Below are positions 46,922-56,477 of a stretch of 64,000 nucleotides of DNA, in pieces. This stretch comes from Vulcanimicrobiota bacterium (lineage in GTDB: Bacteria; Vulcanimicrobiota; Vulcanimicrobiia; Vulcanimicrobiales; Vulcanimicrobiaceae), in the NCBI GenBank assembly GCA_003161435.1, contig PMOS01000030.1:37949-101948 (forward strand), written 5' to 3'. Position 1 is the stretch's first letter. Every line of letters starts with the position of its first letter. Position numbers and translations under genes: made by a program. Under the pieces are notes generated by a model that worked only from the letters and a program-made list of their open reading frames with translations, ran no database searches and was not told where the DNA came from.

Positions 46922-48126
46922 TGGCCAAAAAGCGCAACTATGGCTCAGGGACCATCGTCGCCGATCCGGCTGACTCAAAGGCGTTCATCGGCTATCTTCG
47001 CCGCACCATCGACGGTAAACGTCACAAGTCGCCCGTCTTCCGAGGGACAAAGAGGCGCGACGTGGATATTCAACTCAAGAACTGGGAGGCCGCTGGCGGT
47101 TTCAACAAGATGCTGTCTGAACGACAGCCGCGAGATCGCGAAAGCGTCTACACGGTTGGGCAGTACCTTGACGAGTGGTATCCGCGCGCGGCGCGCAACT
47201 GGGCTGACACGACCCTCGGTACGAACCGCTCAACGTTCAATAGGTGGTGCAAGGAGCAGACCTTCTGCGGCCTCCCATTTGCTGAAGTGAAGAAACAGGA
47301 CGTGCAAGACTTTTTCAGCCGGATGCCTGAGAAGACGAGCGAGGGGACGAGATCGCGTGTACATCGGCTTCTGCACGCCGCATTCCAGGATGCCGTAGAC
47401 GATGACCGCTTGTCCAAGAACGTCGTCAAGACCAGTACCAGTCCGACTAAGCCGAAGAGCAAGGTCGTGGAGGCGTTTCATCCGATCCATGAAGCCGCGC
47501 TGGTGCGCTCCGTGGCAGGCGACCCGTATTGGCATGCGCTGATCTTGGTCGCGCTGGACACGGGAATGCGGCAGGCCGAGATTCTTGGGCTCCAGGTGCG
47601 GGAGGTGGACTTCATGCGCGGCGAGGTTCGCGTCCGACGCACTTGTGACACCGTGGAGCGCGTTCCCGTCGTCTCTGAGGGCGCGAAGACGGACGGAAGC
47701 ATCCGGGACATCCAGATCGCTCCCGAGACGCTAGAGGCGCTGAGATCGCTGGTGGTAGGGAAGGGCGAGCGGGACCACCTCTTCACGGAGGAGGGGACGC
47801 TATGGACGCGCACCCGGTTCTACGACGCGTGGCTGGCAAAAATCGCCCGAGCGGGCCTGCCGCACTACAAATTCCATAGTCTCCGCCACACCTGCGCGAC
47901 CTCGCTCTTGCGCCAAGGATGCTACCTAACGGCAGTAAGCAAGCGACTCGGGCACTCACGGCCGAGCATCACGCTGGACATCTACTCCTCCTTCCTTCCG
48001 GCTGATCAAACGCCGCTGACGCTCGCCTTCAGCGCCCGCCTTAAAGAGCATAGTTCGCCGAAGTCCGTCGAGGCCCAGGAAATTGGCACCCAGATTGGCA
48101 CTTCGGAGGTTCCAACGGCGGCATGA
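46921..48126 (+). CDS. int: Tyrosine recombinase/phage-type integrase
   Basis: ALDTGMRQAEILGLQVREVDF, HSLRHTCATSLLRQG, LGHSRPSITLDIYSSF catalytic motifs; adjacent to tRNA. Confidence 0.95.
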   Translation: MAKKRNYGSGTIVADPADSKAFIGYLRRTIDGKRHKSPVFRGTKRRDVDIQLKNWEAAGGFNKMLSERQPRDRESVYTVGQYLDEWYPRAARNWADTTLGTNRSTFNRWCKEQTFCGLPFAEVKKQDVQDFFSRMPEKTSEGTRSRVHRLLHAAFQDAVDDDRLSKNVVKTSTSPTKPKSKVVEAFHPIHEAALVRSVAGDPYWHALILVALDTGMRQAEILGLQVREVDFMRGEVRVRRTCDTVERVPVVSEGAKTDGSIRDIQIAPETLEALRSLVVGKGERDHLFTEEGTLWTRTRFYDAWLAKIARAGLPHYKFHSLRHTCATSLLRQGCYLTAVSKRLGHSRPSITLDIYSSFLPADQTPLTLAFSARLKEHSSPKSVEAQEIGTQIGTSEVPTAA

Positions 48127-48153
48127 TCTCTCGGTTCAGTATGCCGCCAGCAA

Positions 48154-48184
48154 GAGAAAAAGCCCGTGCTTACGGGCTTTTCTC
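48154..48184. terminator. Strong hairpin terminator after the integrase
   Basis: GAGAAAAAGCCCGT-GCTT-ACGGGCTTTTCTC. Confidence 0.8.
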
Positions 48185-48186
48185 AT

Positions 48187-48273
48187 TGGTGCGCGAGACT
48201 GGGCTCGAACCAGCACGCCCTTGCGGGCGCTAGCCCCTCAAGCTAGTGCGTCTACCAATTCCGCCACTCGCGC
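48187..48273 (-). tRNA. tRNA-Leu (anticodon GAG), CCA encoded
   Basis: GCGCGAG acceptor, D-arm GCGGAATTGGTAGACGC, anticodon arm CTAGC-TTGAGGG-GCTAG, variable arm CGCCCGCAAGGGCG, T-arm GCTGGTTCGAGCCCAGT, CTCGCGCACCA. Confidence 0.95.
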
Positions 48274-48365
48274 ACAGGGCTTTGGGATTCGGCCGAGGGC
48301 CGCATCCGCAACCACGAGAGTGTAGGGCATCGGCGGGCGCCACGCAAGCGGCGCCGAGAGGGGCC

Positions 48366-48830
48366 CTAGGCGGCGGCCGCGTCGGCCTCGAGGAGTTGGC
48401 CGATTTTGTCGTGGAGACGTTCGAAGCCGCGGTCGCCGGCTTGGCGATGGACGAGCTTGTGGTCGCGGTCGTAGACGTAGTACGCGGGCACGAACTGGTT
48501 CTCGAAGCGACCGACGAGGGCGTGCTCGTTGTCGATCGCGCACGGCCAGGTGATGCCCATCGCGGTCTGTGCGTCTTCGGTCACTTTGGCGACGTCGAGC
48601 TCTTCGGGGCCGCGCGGCTGGTGGACGCCGATGACCGCGAGGCCGCGGGGGCCGTACTCCGCTTGCCAGCGAGCGACCTCGGCCGCGACGTCGTGACAGA
48701 TGTAGCAGCTGACCGACCAGAAGTGGACGAGGAGCGGCTTGCCGCTCAGCTCCTCGTCCGTCGGCGCGCCGTTGATCCAGGTCGCGGCGCCGTCGATCGA
48801 CGGCAGGTCGCTTCCAGTGCGCAGCGGCAT
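48366..48830 (-). CDS. Thioredoxin-like/TlpA-type redoxin
   Basis: GKPLLVHFWSVSCYICHDVAAEVARWQAEYGPRGLAVIGVH. Confidence 0.85.
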   Translation of the reverse strand: MPLRTGSDLPSIDGAATWINGAPTDEELSGKPLLVHFWSVSCYICHDVAAEVARWQAEYGPRGLAVIGVHQPRGPEELDVAKVTEDAQTAMGITWPCAIDNEHALVGRFENQFVPAYYVYDRDHKLVHRQAGDRGFERLHDKIGQLLEADAAAA

Positions 48831-48837
48831 GTTCGGC

Positions 48838-49401
48838 CTACGCTGCGACTTTGAGCAGGTCTTTGCCGGGCGTCCACTCGGCCGGGCAGAGCCCACCGGT
48901 TTGGAGCGCCTGCAGGACCCGCAGCGTCTCTTCGACGGAGCGGCCGACGTTGTCGTTCGTCACGACCGCGTAGCGCAACACACCTTCGGGATCGATGATG
49001 AACAGGCCGCGCTGCGCCGCACCGGTGTCTTCGTTGAGCACGCCATACGCGCGAGCGGTTTCCTTCGTGTAATCGGCAACCAGCGGATAAGCCGTGCCGG
49101 CAATACCATTCTTGTCGCGCGGCGTGTTCAGCCACGCGAAGTGCGAGTGGACGCTATCGGTCGACGCGCCGAGGACCTCAGCGTCGAGCTCGGTGAACTC
49201 GCCGAGGCGGTCCGACAGGGCCAGGATCTCCGTCGGGCAGACAAACGTGAAATCGAGCGGGTAAAAGAAAAAGATCAGCCACTTGCCCTGGTAGTCGGAC
49301 AAGCTGATTTCCCGGCCTAGATCCTTGGGGCTGGTCGCGCCCTTGGTGGACGGGAGGGTGAACGACGGGGCGGGCTGACCGACCTTGGCTAGCACAGGCA
49401 A
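48838..49401 (-). CDS. Peroxiredoxin (AhpC family)
   Basis: KWLIFFFYPLDFTFVCPTEILALSDRLGEF...LNTPRDKNGIAGTAYPLVADYTKETARAYGV. Confidence 0.95.
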   Translation of the reverse strand: MPVLAKVGQPAPSFTLPSTKGATSPKDLGREISLSDYQGKWLIFFFYPLDFTFVCPTEILALSDRLGEFTELDAEVLGASTDSVHSHFAWLNTPRDKNGIAGTAYPLVADYTKETARAYGVLNEDTGAAQRGLFIIDPEGVLRYAVVTNDNVGRSVEETLRVLQALQTGGLCPAEWTPGKDLLKVAA

Positions 49402-49578
49402 AAACCTCCGGATGCGGGTGAAAGAAACTTGTCCGATTCGCGCCTCAGAGTGAGATTAAGAACCGTTATCACTTCTCCATTACTGTACCGCACCCGCGCC
49501 CGATCCGCCTACGACCGATCACGCATGATCGGCCCTTCCGCTAGGCCCGATGTCGCTGATCCGCCGTCGAATCAGGGG

Positions 49579-51060
49579 TCAGTGGTCGGGCCAGCCGGCC
49601 AACGACGTATCGAAGCGCGGAACGGTGAACGCCGCGCTGCATTGTGAAACGTCGAGTCCTTTGACGGAGCGCGCGCGCACGAATCGCACGGTCACGCGAT
49701 CGGTGCACGGCGTCTCGGTGGCGTGGCCGGCGCCGCGCACGACGACTTGCTTGGCGTTGGGAAGATACGGGAGTGCTTCGGCGGCGGAGCGCGGCGGCGT
49801 CGTCGGGTCATCCGAGCCCGTGACGATCAGGACCGGCGCGTCGCTGCGGACGACGTCGTCGAACCGCGACGGCATCGGCGGTACGCGCCATATCGAGCAC
49901 GCGTGCTGTTGAGCGCGGACGCGCAGATCTCCGGCAAAGGAGCGCGCGGCCTCGGCCTTGACCTCGGCCTGCGAGACGAACGGCGTCCACTCGGCACAAC
50001 TGTACGAGAGGAAGGCACCCCAGTCGAGGGCCCCGGCCATCCCGAGCGACACGACGTTGACGACCTGGCCGAGCGGACCATAGTCGCCGTGGTACGCGCG
50101 TTCGATGACATACGGCACGGATGCGGCATTTTGCGGAACGTACAGCACTTGCCGCAAGCGATCGACGAACACTTCTTTCGAAAGAAAGACGGTCTCGAAA
50201 CGTTTCGTAGCTGCGTTCTTGACTCGAACTGAAATCGAACCGCGATCGAAACGCCGCACCACGGCGTCGAAGTGTCGCGCAAAGTCCGGAAAATGCGCGT
50301 TGCAAACGGCATCGCGCCGACACTTCGCGATCAAGTCGTTCAATGCGGTTTGAGCACCGATCGGAGCGCCCGGAAGCGGTTGAAAATGAGGCGCGTCAAC
50401 GCCGTCCAGGACTGCGCTTTCGACCTGCCGCGGATGGCGGCGCATGTAGATGAGGGCGAAAAACGTACCGTACGAACCCCCATCGAGGACGAGCCGCGGA
50501 TAGCCCAACGTAGCTCGAACGTCGTCGAGGTCGTCGACGGAGTTGTTCGTGTTGTACAGGCTTGCATCGCTGGTCGCCGCGCTCTTCGCTCGGCAAGCGG
50601 TGAGCAGCGCATCGGGCCACAGTTGACGGAAATAGGAACCGGGGTGGGCGAACGGAGCGAGATTGCAGCCGAAGGGATGCGAGCCGCCCATGCCGCGACT
50701 GTCTACGAACAGGATGTCGTAGTGGTCGCGCAGTGTGGACAGCTCTCTTGCGAACGTGCCGTCGGCGATGAACGGAGCGCCCAAGACCGCACTCTGCCCG
50801 GGCCCGCCGGCGATCGAGGCAATGGCACCGTGCGTGGGATGCTTTGCCGTCAGGACGATGACGCGCAGAGAGATGATTCGGCCGGACCGTGCTGCACGGT
50901 CTTCGTAAACGCCGAACGTCCCGCACTCGGCCGCGACTTTTGCACGGCCCTGTACGCAGGGGGTCAGATGCAAGCCGAGGTCGGAGCTTTCGGCGTGCGC
51001 AGCGGGCGGCAGGAACAGCGAAACGCAAAGGACCACGCCGACGCAGCGAGCCGCGCGCAT
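49579..51060 (-). CDS. Secreted alpha/beta hydrolase (S33 tripeptidyl aminopeptidase-like)
   Basis: [50 protein letters not shown]-terminal [13 protein letters not shown] and GAGHATE. Confidence 0.88.
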   Translation of the reverse strand: MRAARCVGVVLCVSLFLPPAAHAESSDLGLHLTPCVQGRAKVAAECGTFGVYEDRAARSGRIISLRVIVLTAKHPTHGAIASIAGGPGQSAVLGAPFIADGTFARELSTLRDHYDILFVDSRGMGGSHPFGCNLAPFAHPGSYFRQLWPDALLTACRAKSAATSDASLYNTNNSVDDLDDVRATLGYPRLVLDGGSYGTFFALIYMRRHPRQVESAVLDGVDAPHFQPLPGAPIGAQTALNDLIAKCRRDAVCNAHFPDFARHFDAVVRRFDRGSISVRVKNAATKRFETVFLSKEVFVDRLRQVLYVPQNAASVPYVIERAYHGDYGPLGQVVNVVSLGMAGALDWGAFLSYSCAEWTPFVSQAEVKAEAARSFAGDLRVRAQQHACSIWRVPPMPSRFDDVVRSDAPVLIVTGSDDPTTPPRSAAEALPYLPNAKQVVVRGAGHATETPCTDRVTVRFVRARSVKGLDVSQCSAAFTVPRFDTSLAGWPDH

Positions 51061-51214
51061 AATGATGTTCGTATTCGTCAACGACGATGTCCGCGCCATG
51101 TTCTCTGTAATGTATACCTGGCAATACTGCCCCGAGGGGGGCAATTCAAGAAGCCCCTTGCTCGCCGCGCGAGCGGCGTGCCACCGCACAGCCAGTACGA
51201 GCGGTCTTAGGGGT

Positions 51215-51616
51215 GTGAACAAGATCGAAAAGACGGAGGCCGAGTGGCGCGCTGAGCTCGCGCCGGAGCGCTACGCTGTGCTGCGCCAGAGCGCGACCGA
51301 GGCGCCGTTCAGCGGCAGCCTGTACCACAACCACGACGAGGGAACGTACAACTGCGCCGCATGCGGCAACACGCTGTTCTCGTCGGCGACCAAATACGAG
51401 AGCGGCAGCGGCTGGCCGAGCTTTTGGGCGCCGGAAGACCGCGCGAACGTCGAGTTGGTCGAAGACCGGGGGCACGGGATGGTTCGCGTCGAGGCCCGCT
51501 GCGCGCATTGCCGATCCCATCTGGGGCACGTCTTCAATGACGGCCCGGCCCCCACGGGCGAGCGCTATTGCATGAACTCGCTCGCGCTGGACTTCACGCC
51601 GAAGTCGAGCGACTGA
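51215..51616 (+). CDS. msrB: Peptide-methionine (R)-S-oxide reductase
   Basis: [61 protein letters not shown]. Confidence 0.95.
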   Translation: MNKIEKTEAEWRAELAPERYAVLRQSATEAPFSGSLYHNHDEGTYNCAACGNTLFSSATKYESGSGWPSFWAPEDRANVELVEDRGHGMVRVEARCAHCRSHLGHVFNDGPAPTGERYCMNSLALDFTPKSSD

Positions 51617-51658
51617 ACCTCCGGCGCCCGCTCCTCGACGGATCGGTATGGAAGGGCG

Positions 51659-52207
51659 ATGAGCGACGACGACGACCGCCGGCTGCTTGAACGAATCGCA
51701 CGACGCGACCGGGTCGCGTTCGAGACGTTCTTTCGGCTGCACGGGTCGTCGGTCCACCGCTTCGTGCGCGATCTCGTGCGCGACGACGGCCTCGCCGAGG
51801 AGTTGACGAGCGACGTGATGGTCGAGGTTTGGCGGAACGCCGGGAAGTTCGGCGGCCGGTCGCGGGCACGGACATGGGTGTTCGGCATCGCGCATCATAA
51901 GGCGGTCGACGCGCTTCGCAAGCGGCGCAGTACCGTCGTCCCGCTCGACGATCTGATCGGTATGTCCAGTGACGCCGAGGGCCCTGAAGCCGCCGCCCTG
52001 CGCGCCGACGACCGGCGCGAACTGGGCGAAGCCTTGGCGTCGCTGAGCCCCGAGCACCGTGCCGTCCTCGAGCTGACCTACGTCGAAGGCTTCTCGCAAA
52101 AAGAGATCGCCGAGATCGTCGCGTGCCCCGTTCCGACGGTCAAGACGCGCGCGTTCTATGCCAAACAGCGGCTGCGCGACGCGCTCGCAACCGCGGAGCA
52201 CCCCTGA
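51659..52207 (+). CDS. ECF RNA polymerase sigma factor
   Basis: Region 2 (ELTSDVMVEVWRNAGKFGGRSRARTWVFGIAHHKAVDALRK) and region 4 (LTYVEGFSQKEIAEIVACPVPTVKTRAFYAKQRLRD). Confidence 0.93.
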   Translation: MSDDDDRRLLERIARRDRVAFETFFRLHGSSVHRFVRDLVRDDGLAEELTSDVMVEVWRNAGKFGGRSRARTWVFGIAHHKAVDALRKRRSTVVPLDDLIGMSSDAEGPEAAALRADDRRELGEALASLSPEHRAVLELTYVEGFSQKEIAEIVACPVPTVKTRAFYAKQRLRDALATAEHP

Positions 52208-53424
52208 TGAAGCACGACGTCGCCGAACTCCTTCCCTACTACGCGAACGGCACGCTCGACGCCGCCGATGTCACCCGCGTCGAAGCGGAGCTCGCATCCT
52301 GCGCGAGTTGCGCGGACGAGCTGCGCGAGCTCGAGCAGCTCGGCGCTGCGCTCAAGGCACGTGCCGGCGCTGCCGCACCCGTTTCGCCGTCCGTCTTCGA
52401 CAATGCGCTCGCACGAATTTCAACGCCGTCGAGCGCGATCGTCGCAACACGCCTGACCACGGCGTGGTGGGGCACGCCTGCGCGCTACGCGACGGCCGCA
52501 GTGCTGGTGCTCGGTTTCGGCGCGGCCGCGGTCGCCGGATACCACGCGCACCTCGCCGACGTCGCGCGAACGTCGCAAGGGACCGCCGCGACGGGCAACG
52601 AGCAGATGACGTCGATCTACCGCGTCAGCCAGGCGGCGAGCCCCGTCGTTGCCGAGCGGATGAAGGCGTTCGACGCGGCGCACCAGTCGCGCGCCGCCGG
52701 CGCGCCGGCTCCCGAAGCGCAACCCGCCGACGCCAAGAAACGGCGGCTGGCGAAGACGGGACGCATCGAGATCCTGGTTCCGGGTGTCGAGGGCGCGCTC
52801 AAACGCGTGCGCGAGGTAATGCGCGAGAACGAGGGCGTCCTCACTTCGCTCGACGATGCGAACCCGCGCACCGCCGGCGCCGTGCATGCAGCGCAATTGA
52901 CGATCGAAGTTCCGGCGGCGCGGCTCGACGGCACGCTCGACACGCTGGCGACGCTCGGTACCGTGCAGAATCGGGCGATCGATGCCGAGGACGTCGACGC
53001 GACGATCGTCGACGAGGAAGCGCGGCTGCGCAACCTGCGCAGCGAAGAGACCGACCTGCGCACGCTGATGAACAAAGGCGGCAAGGTCGACGACATTCTG
53101 ACGGTTCAGCAGAACCTCAGCGACGTCCGCGGTCAGATCGAACAGCTCGACGCGCAGCACCAGAACGATCTGCACCGCGTGGCGACCAGCCCGATCTCAA
53201 TCACCCTGACCGAAGAACGCGCCAACGGGACGCCCGCCCAGCCGGGTCCGAGCGCCCGTATCGACGGCGCTTGGCAGAGCGGCGTGAACGCCCTGGCCGA
53301 TACGGTGATCTCGCTGCTGAGCACGATCGCCTGGTGCGTCGCCTACTCGCCGATTCCGCTCGGCTTCGCGGCAGTGGTCTATGCCGCAGCGCGCCTGTTC
53401 CTGCGCCGCCCTGCGTCGGCATAG
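52207..53424 (+). CDS. Anti-sigma-like N-terminus fused to DUF4349-like domain
   Basis: ELLPYYANGTLDAADVTRVEAELASCASCADELREL N-terminus; GRIEILVPGVEGALKRVREVMRENEGVLTSLDD... then coiled coil and C-terminal TM. Confidence 0.75.
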   Translation: MKHDVAELLPYYANGTLDAADVTRVEAELASCASCADELRELEQLGAALKARAGAAAPVSPSVFDNALARISTPSSAIVATRLTTAWWGTPARYATAAVLVLGFGAAAVAGYHAHLADVARTSQGTAATGNEQMTSIYRVSQAASPVVAERMKAFDAAHQSRAAGAPAPEAQPADAKKRRLAKTGRIEILVPGVEGALKRVREVMRENEGVLTSLDDANPRTAGAVHAAQLTIEVPAARLDGTLDTLATLGTVQNRAIDAEDVDATIVDEEARLRNLRSEETDLRTLMNKGGKVDDILTVQQNLSDVRGQIEQLDAQHQNDLHRVATSPISITLTEERANGTPAQPGPSARIDGAWQSGVNALADTVISLLSTIAWCVAYSPIPLGFAAVVYAAARLFLRRPASA

Positions 53425-53453
53425 ATTGCGAGCTGGCGCGAGACGCGAAGCGT

Positions 53454-54398
53454 TTATACCATGTTCGGGTCGAGCGCGTCGCGTAGGCCGTCGCCGAGGT
53501 AGTTGATCGCCAGAACGGTGACGAGGATGCACAACCCCGGGAAGATCGCTGCCCACGGCGCGCTGGTGATGTTCGACTGCGCGTTGGCCAGCATGTTCCC
53601 CCACGACGCGGTCGGCGGCTGAATCCCGAAGCCGAGGAACGAGAGCACCGACTCGAGGATGATGACGTTGGCGACCTCGAGCGTCGCCTGCACGATGATC
53701 GGCGCGATCGCGTTGGGCAGCAGGTGCCGGAAGATGATGCGCCCGTCGCGATTGCCGATCGCCCGAGCCGCTTCGGCGAACTCGCGCTCGCGCAGCGAGA
53801 GAAACGAGGCGCGAACCAGGCGCGCGACGGACGGCCACGACAGGCCGCCGATCAGCACGACGATCACCAGGAAGCTCAGCGACGCTTTGTTCGAGGTCCC
53901 CGCGACGATGGCGGTCAGGACCAGCAGCAGCGGCAGCAGCGGGATCGAGAGCACGACGTCGGTGATGCGCATGATGACGAAGTCGACCCAGCCGCCGTAG
54001 TAGCCCGAGATCGCGCCCAGCACCGTCCCGATCGTGATCTCCATGATCACCGCGAAGAGTGCCACCGTCAGCGAGATGCGCGCACCGAAGATCAACCGAG
54101 CCAAGAGATCGCGTCCGAGCTCGTCGGTGCCCAACAAGTGGCCGAACGCGCCCGGTGCCAGCGCGTACCCCTGCCAGTTCACCTGATCGATGAAGTTCGG
54201 ATCGGGGTGCCCGATCAAGGCCGTGATCACGTTTGAGAAGATCGCGATGAGCGACATGAGCGTGATCACGACGAGCCCGATCAGCGCGACCTTGTGGCGG
54301 CGGAAGCGGCGCCAGACCGTGTTGCGCGTCGGCGCCATCTCCTCGGTGAGCGCTACGTTGAGAGGATTGCGCGGGTCGAGCCAGGCTTGCGATGCCAT
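53454..54398 (-). CDS. ABC transporter permease (OppC/DppC family)
   Basis: HLLGTDELGRDLLARLIFGARISLTVAL; SVLSFLGFGIQPPTASWGNML. Confidence 0.93.
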   Translation of the reverse strand: MASQAWLDPRNPLNVALTEEMAPTRNTVWRRFRRHKVALIGLVVITLMSLIAIFSNVITALIGHPDPNFIDQVNWQGYALAPGAFGHLLGTDELGRDLLARLIFGARISLTVALFAVIMEITIGTVLGAISGYYGGWVDFVIMRITDVVLSIPLLPLLLVLTAIVAGTSNKASLSFLVIVVLIGGLSWPSVARLVRASFLSLREREFAEAARAIGNRDGRIIFRHLLPNAIAPIIVQATLEVANVIILESVLSFLGFGIQPPTASWGNMLANAQSNITSAPWAAIFPGLCILVTVLAINYLGDGLRDALDPNMV

Positions 54399-54402
54399 GT
54401 CG

Positions 54403-55449
54403 CTACGTGTACTTCACGCGCGGGTCGAGCCACGCGTAGCAGATGTCGGCGAGCAAGTTGCAGGTGATCACCAAGCACGACACGAGCAACATGTAGCCCA
54501 TCAGCAGCGCGAAGTCGAACTGCCCGAGCGCGTTGATGAACAGGCGCCCCATCCCTGGCCACGCGAAGATCGTTTCGGTCACCACCGCGCCCGATACCAA
54601 GCCCGGCAAGCTCAGCGCGATGATCGTAACGAGTGGGATCAACGCGTTCTTGAGCCCGTGCTTGAGGATGACGGCCCGCCGCGACACACCCTTCGCCGCG
54701 GCCGTGCGCATGTAGTCGGTGCGGATGACCTCGAGCATCGAGCTGCGCATGAAGCGGCTGAACGATGCGATGAACGCCAGCGACAGGACGATCACCGGCA
54801 GAATCAGATGCTGCACGCGGTCGCCCAGATCGAAGGCGTCGGGGTTGGTCGCGATCCCTGCGGACGGCAGCGAGATATGATAGCCGAACCCGGTGATCCC
54901 GTTCACCGAGAACGCCAGTTGCAGCATCAGCGCAAACCAGAAGACCGGCATCGACTGGCCGAAGAACGCGAACGTCGTGATGAGGTAGTCGAGCCATGAA
55001 TACTGCCGAACCGCGCTGATGATTCCGAACAGCACGCCGATCGCGATCGAGAACGCGTAGGCGCAGCCCATGAGCTCCAGCGTCGCGGGCATCCGGTCGA
55101 GGATCGCCTGCGTGACCGGCTCGGAATTCGACATCGACCATCCGAAGTCGCCCTGGAGCACCTGCCACAGCCAGTGGAAGTATTGAATGTAGACCGGCTG
55201 GTCGAGCCCAAGATTGTGCTTGAGCCGTTCGATGTCGGCTTGCGTGATATGCGGGTTCTGGAGGTACGGCGTGAGTGGTCCGCCCGGCGCCTCTTGCAGG
55301 ATCGTGAAGAGCACGATCGAGACGAGCAACAGCAACGGGATGTTCTGTAGGGTCCGGCGGACGACGTACGTGAGCAGCGGTGGGACCTCCCCAGGGACGG
55401 GCCGACGCGAGTTTCGGCCGAGCCCTGACGTCCCCTGGTGGGTTCGCAC
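54403..55449 (-). CDS. ABC transporter permease (OppB/DppB family; start uncertain)
   Basis: LLTYVVRRTLQNIPLLLLVSIVLFTILQEAPGGP; RTAAAKGVSRRAVILKHGLKNALIPLVTI. Confidence 0.93.
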   Translation of the reverse strand: MRTHQGTSGLGRNSRRPVPGEVPPLLTYVVRRTLQNIPLLLLVSIVLFTILQEAPGGPLTPYLQNPHITQADIERLKHNLGLDQPVYIQYFHWLWQVLQGDFGWSMSNSEPVTQAILDRMPATLELMGCAYAFSIAIGVLFGIISAVRQYSWLDYLITTFAFFGQSMPVFWFALMLQLAFSVNGITGFGYHISLPSAGIATNPDAFDLGDRVQHLILPVIVLSLAFIASFSRFMRSSMLEVIRTDYMRTAAAKGVSRRAVILKHGLKNALIPLVTIIALSLPGLVSGAVVTETIFAWPGMGRLFINALGQFDFALLMGYMLLVSCLVITCNLLADICYAWLDPRVKYT

Positions 55450-55462
55450 AAAGTGCGAACCC
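55440..55462. repeat. Perfect 10-bp hairpin
   Basis: GGGTTCGCAC-AAA-GTGCGAACCC. Confidence 0.5.
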
Positions 55463-55491
55463 TTCGCGGTCCTCGCTTCGCTGCGGTCCGC

Positions 55492-56316
55492 CTATGCTGC
55501 CGTGGGAGTGCCTAGCCTCAGGAGTCGACGGGCTTGGTCGGGGGTTGCGACGGGGCGGCCGAGTTCCTCCGCGATTCGAACGACGCGCGCGACGAGCTCC
55601 TCGTTGCGCGCCAGCCGGCCCTTGCTGTAGTAGAGGTTGTCCTCGAGCCCGACCCGCACATGGCCGCCCATCGCGACGGCGACCGCGGCCAGGATAAGCT
55701 GCATCCGGCCGATCCCCGCCACCGACCAGCTGCACCCGGGCGGTAACCCGCGGACGCAGTCGACCAGGTTCTCGACCGAGGCGTCGAGCCCGCCGGGGAC
55801 ACCCAGGACGAAGTCGACGTGAGCCGGGAGGCGGATCGCGCCCTCCTGGGCCAGTCGCTTCGCGTTCGAGAGGTGACCCAGATCGAAGATCTCGAGCTCC
55901 GGCGCGACGCCGAACTCGTCGAGCTTCGCGGCGATCCCGCGCATGATCGGGAAGCTGTTCTCGAAGATGTCGTCGCCGAAATTCACCGTGCCGCAGGTCA
56001 GGGTCGCCATCTCGGGCCGCAGTGCGAGCGGCGCCGCGCGCTCTTCGGGCGTCATCCCGATCGCACCGCCGGTCGAGAACTGCACGATGAGGTCGCTCGC
56101 TTCGCGAATCGCGTCACGAGCTTGCCGGAACCGCTCGACGTCGTGCGTGTTCGTACCGTCGTCGTTGCGGCAGTGCACGTGCACCATGCTCGCCCCCGCC
56201 GCGCGAATCGCGGCCGCCGTCTCACCGAGCTGCGCCGGCGTAACCGGCAGATACGGCGTTTGCTCGGGCATGACTTCCGCCCCAATCGGCGCCACGGTAA
56301 TGATCAGCGGATCCAC
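55492..56316 (-). CDS. BKACE (DUF849, 3-keto-5-aminohexanoate cleavage enzyme) family protein
   Basis: LIITVAPIGAEVMPEQTPYLPVTPAQLGETAAAIRAAGASMVHVHCRND...GMTPEERAAPLALRPEMATLTCGTVNFG...HVRVGLEDNLYYSKG. Confidence 0.93.
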   Translation of the reverse strand: MDPLIITVAPIGAEVMPEQTPYLPVTPAQLGETAAAIRAAGASMVHVHCRNDDGTNTHDVERFRQARDAIREASDLIVQFSTGGAIGMTPEERAAPLALRPEMATLTCGTVNFGDDIFENSFPIMRGIAAKLDEFGVAPELEIFDLGHLSNAKRLAQEGAIRLPAHVDFVLGVPGGLDASVENLVDCVRGLPPGCSWSVAGIGRMQLILAAVAVAMGGHVRVGLEDNLYYSKGRLARNEELVARVVRIAEELGRPVATPDQARRLLRLGTPTAA

Positions 56317-56477
56317 GCCACGCCCTTCGAGAGCCGCTACGTGCGTCCCGGCGCCCGGCGTTTAGCCGCCGGCAGAACCACCGCTCAGGCGCCGCTTGCG
56401 CCGAAACCGCCCCTATCACTGGTGCGTTCAAGGATGCGTGCGCAACCTGAGGTTGGTCCGACGGAGACTCATTTGAG

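Larger units (their letters stand above)
39130..48242. mobile_element. Integrative element inserted in tRNA-Leu(GAG)
   Basis: 57-bp direct repeats (39130-39186 and 48186-48242) of tRNA-Leu 3' sequence; Xis/tyrosine integrase next to the intact tRNA; non-host-like gene content. Confidence 0.9.

Noticed and set aside
48083-48325. Plus-strand ORF containing GARDWARTSTPLRALAPQASASTNSATRA
   Set aside because: Classic spurious antisense translation of the tRNA-Leu gene at 48187-48273.
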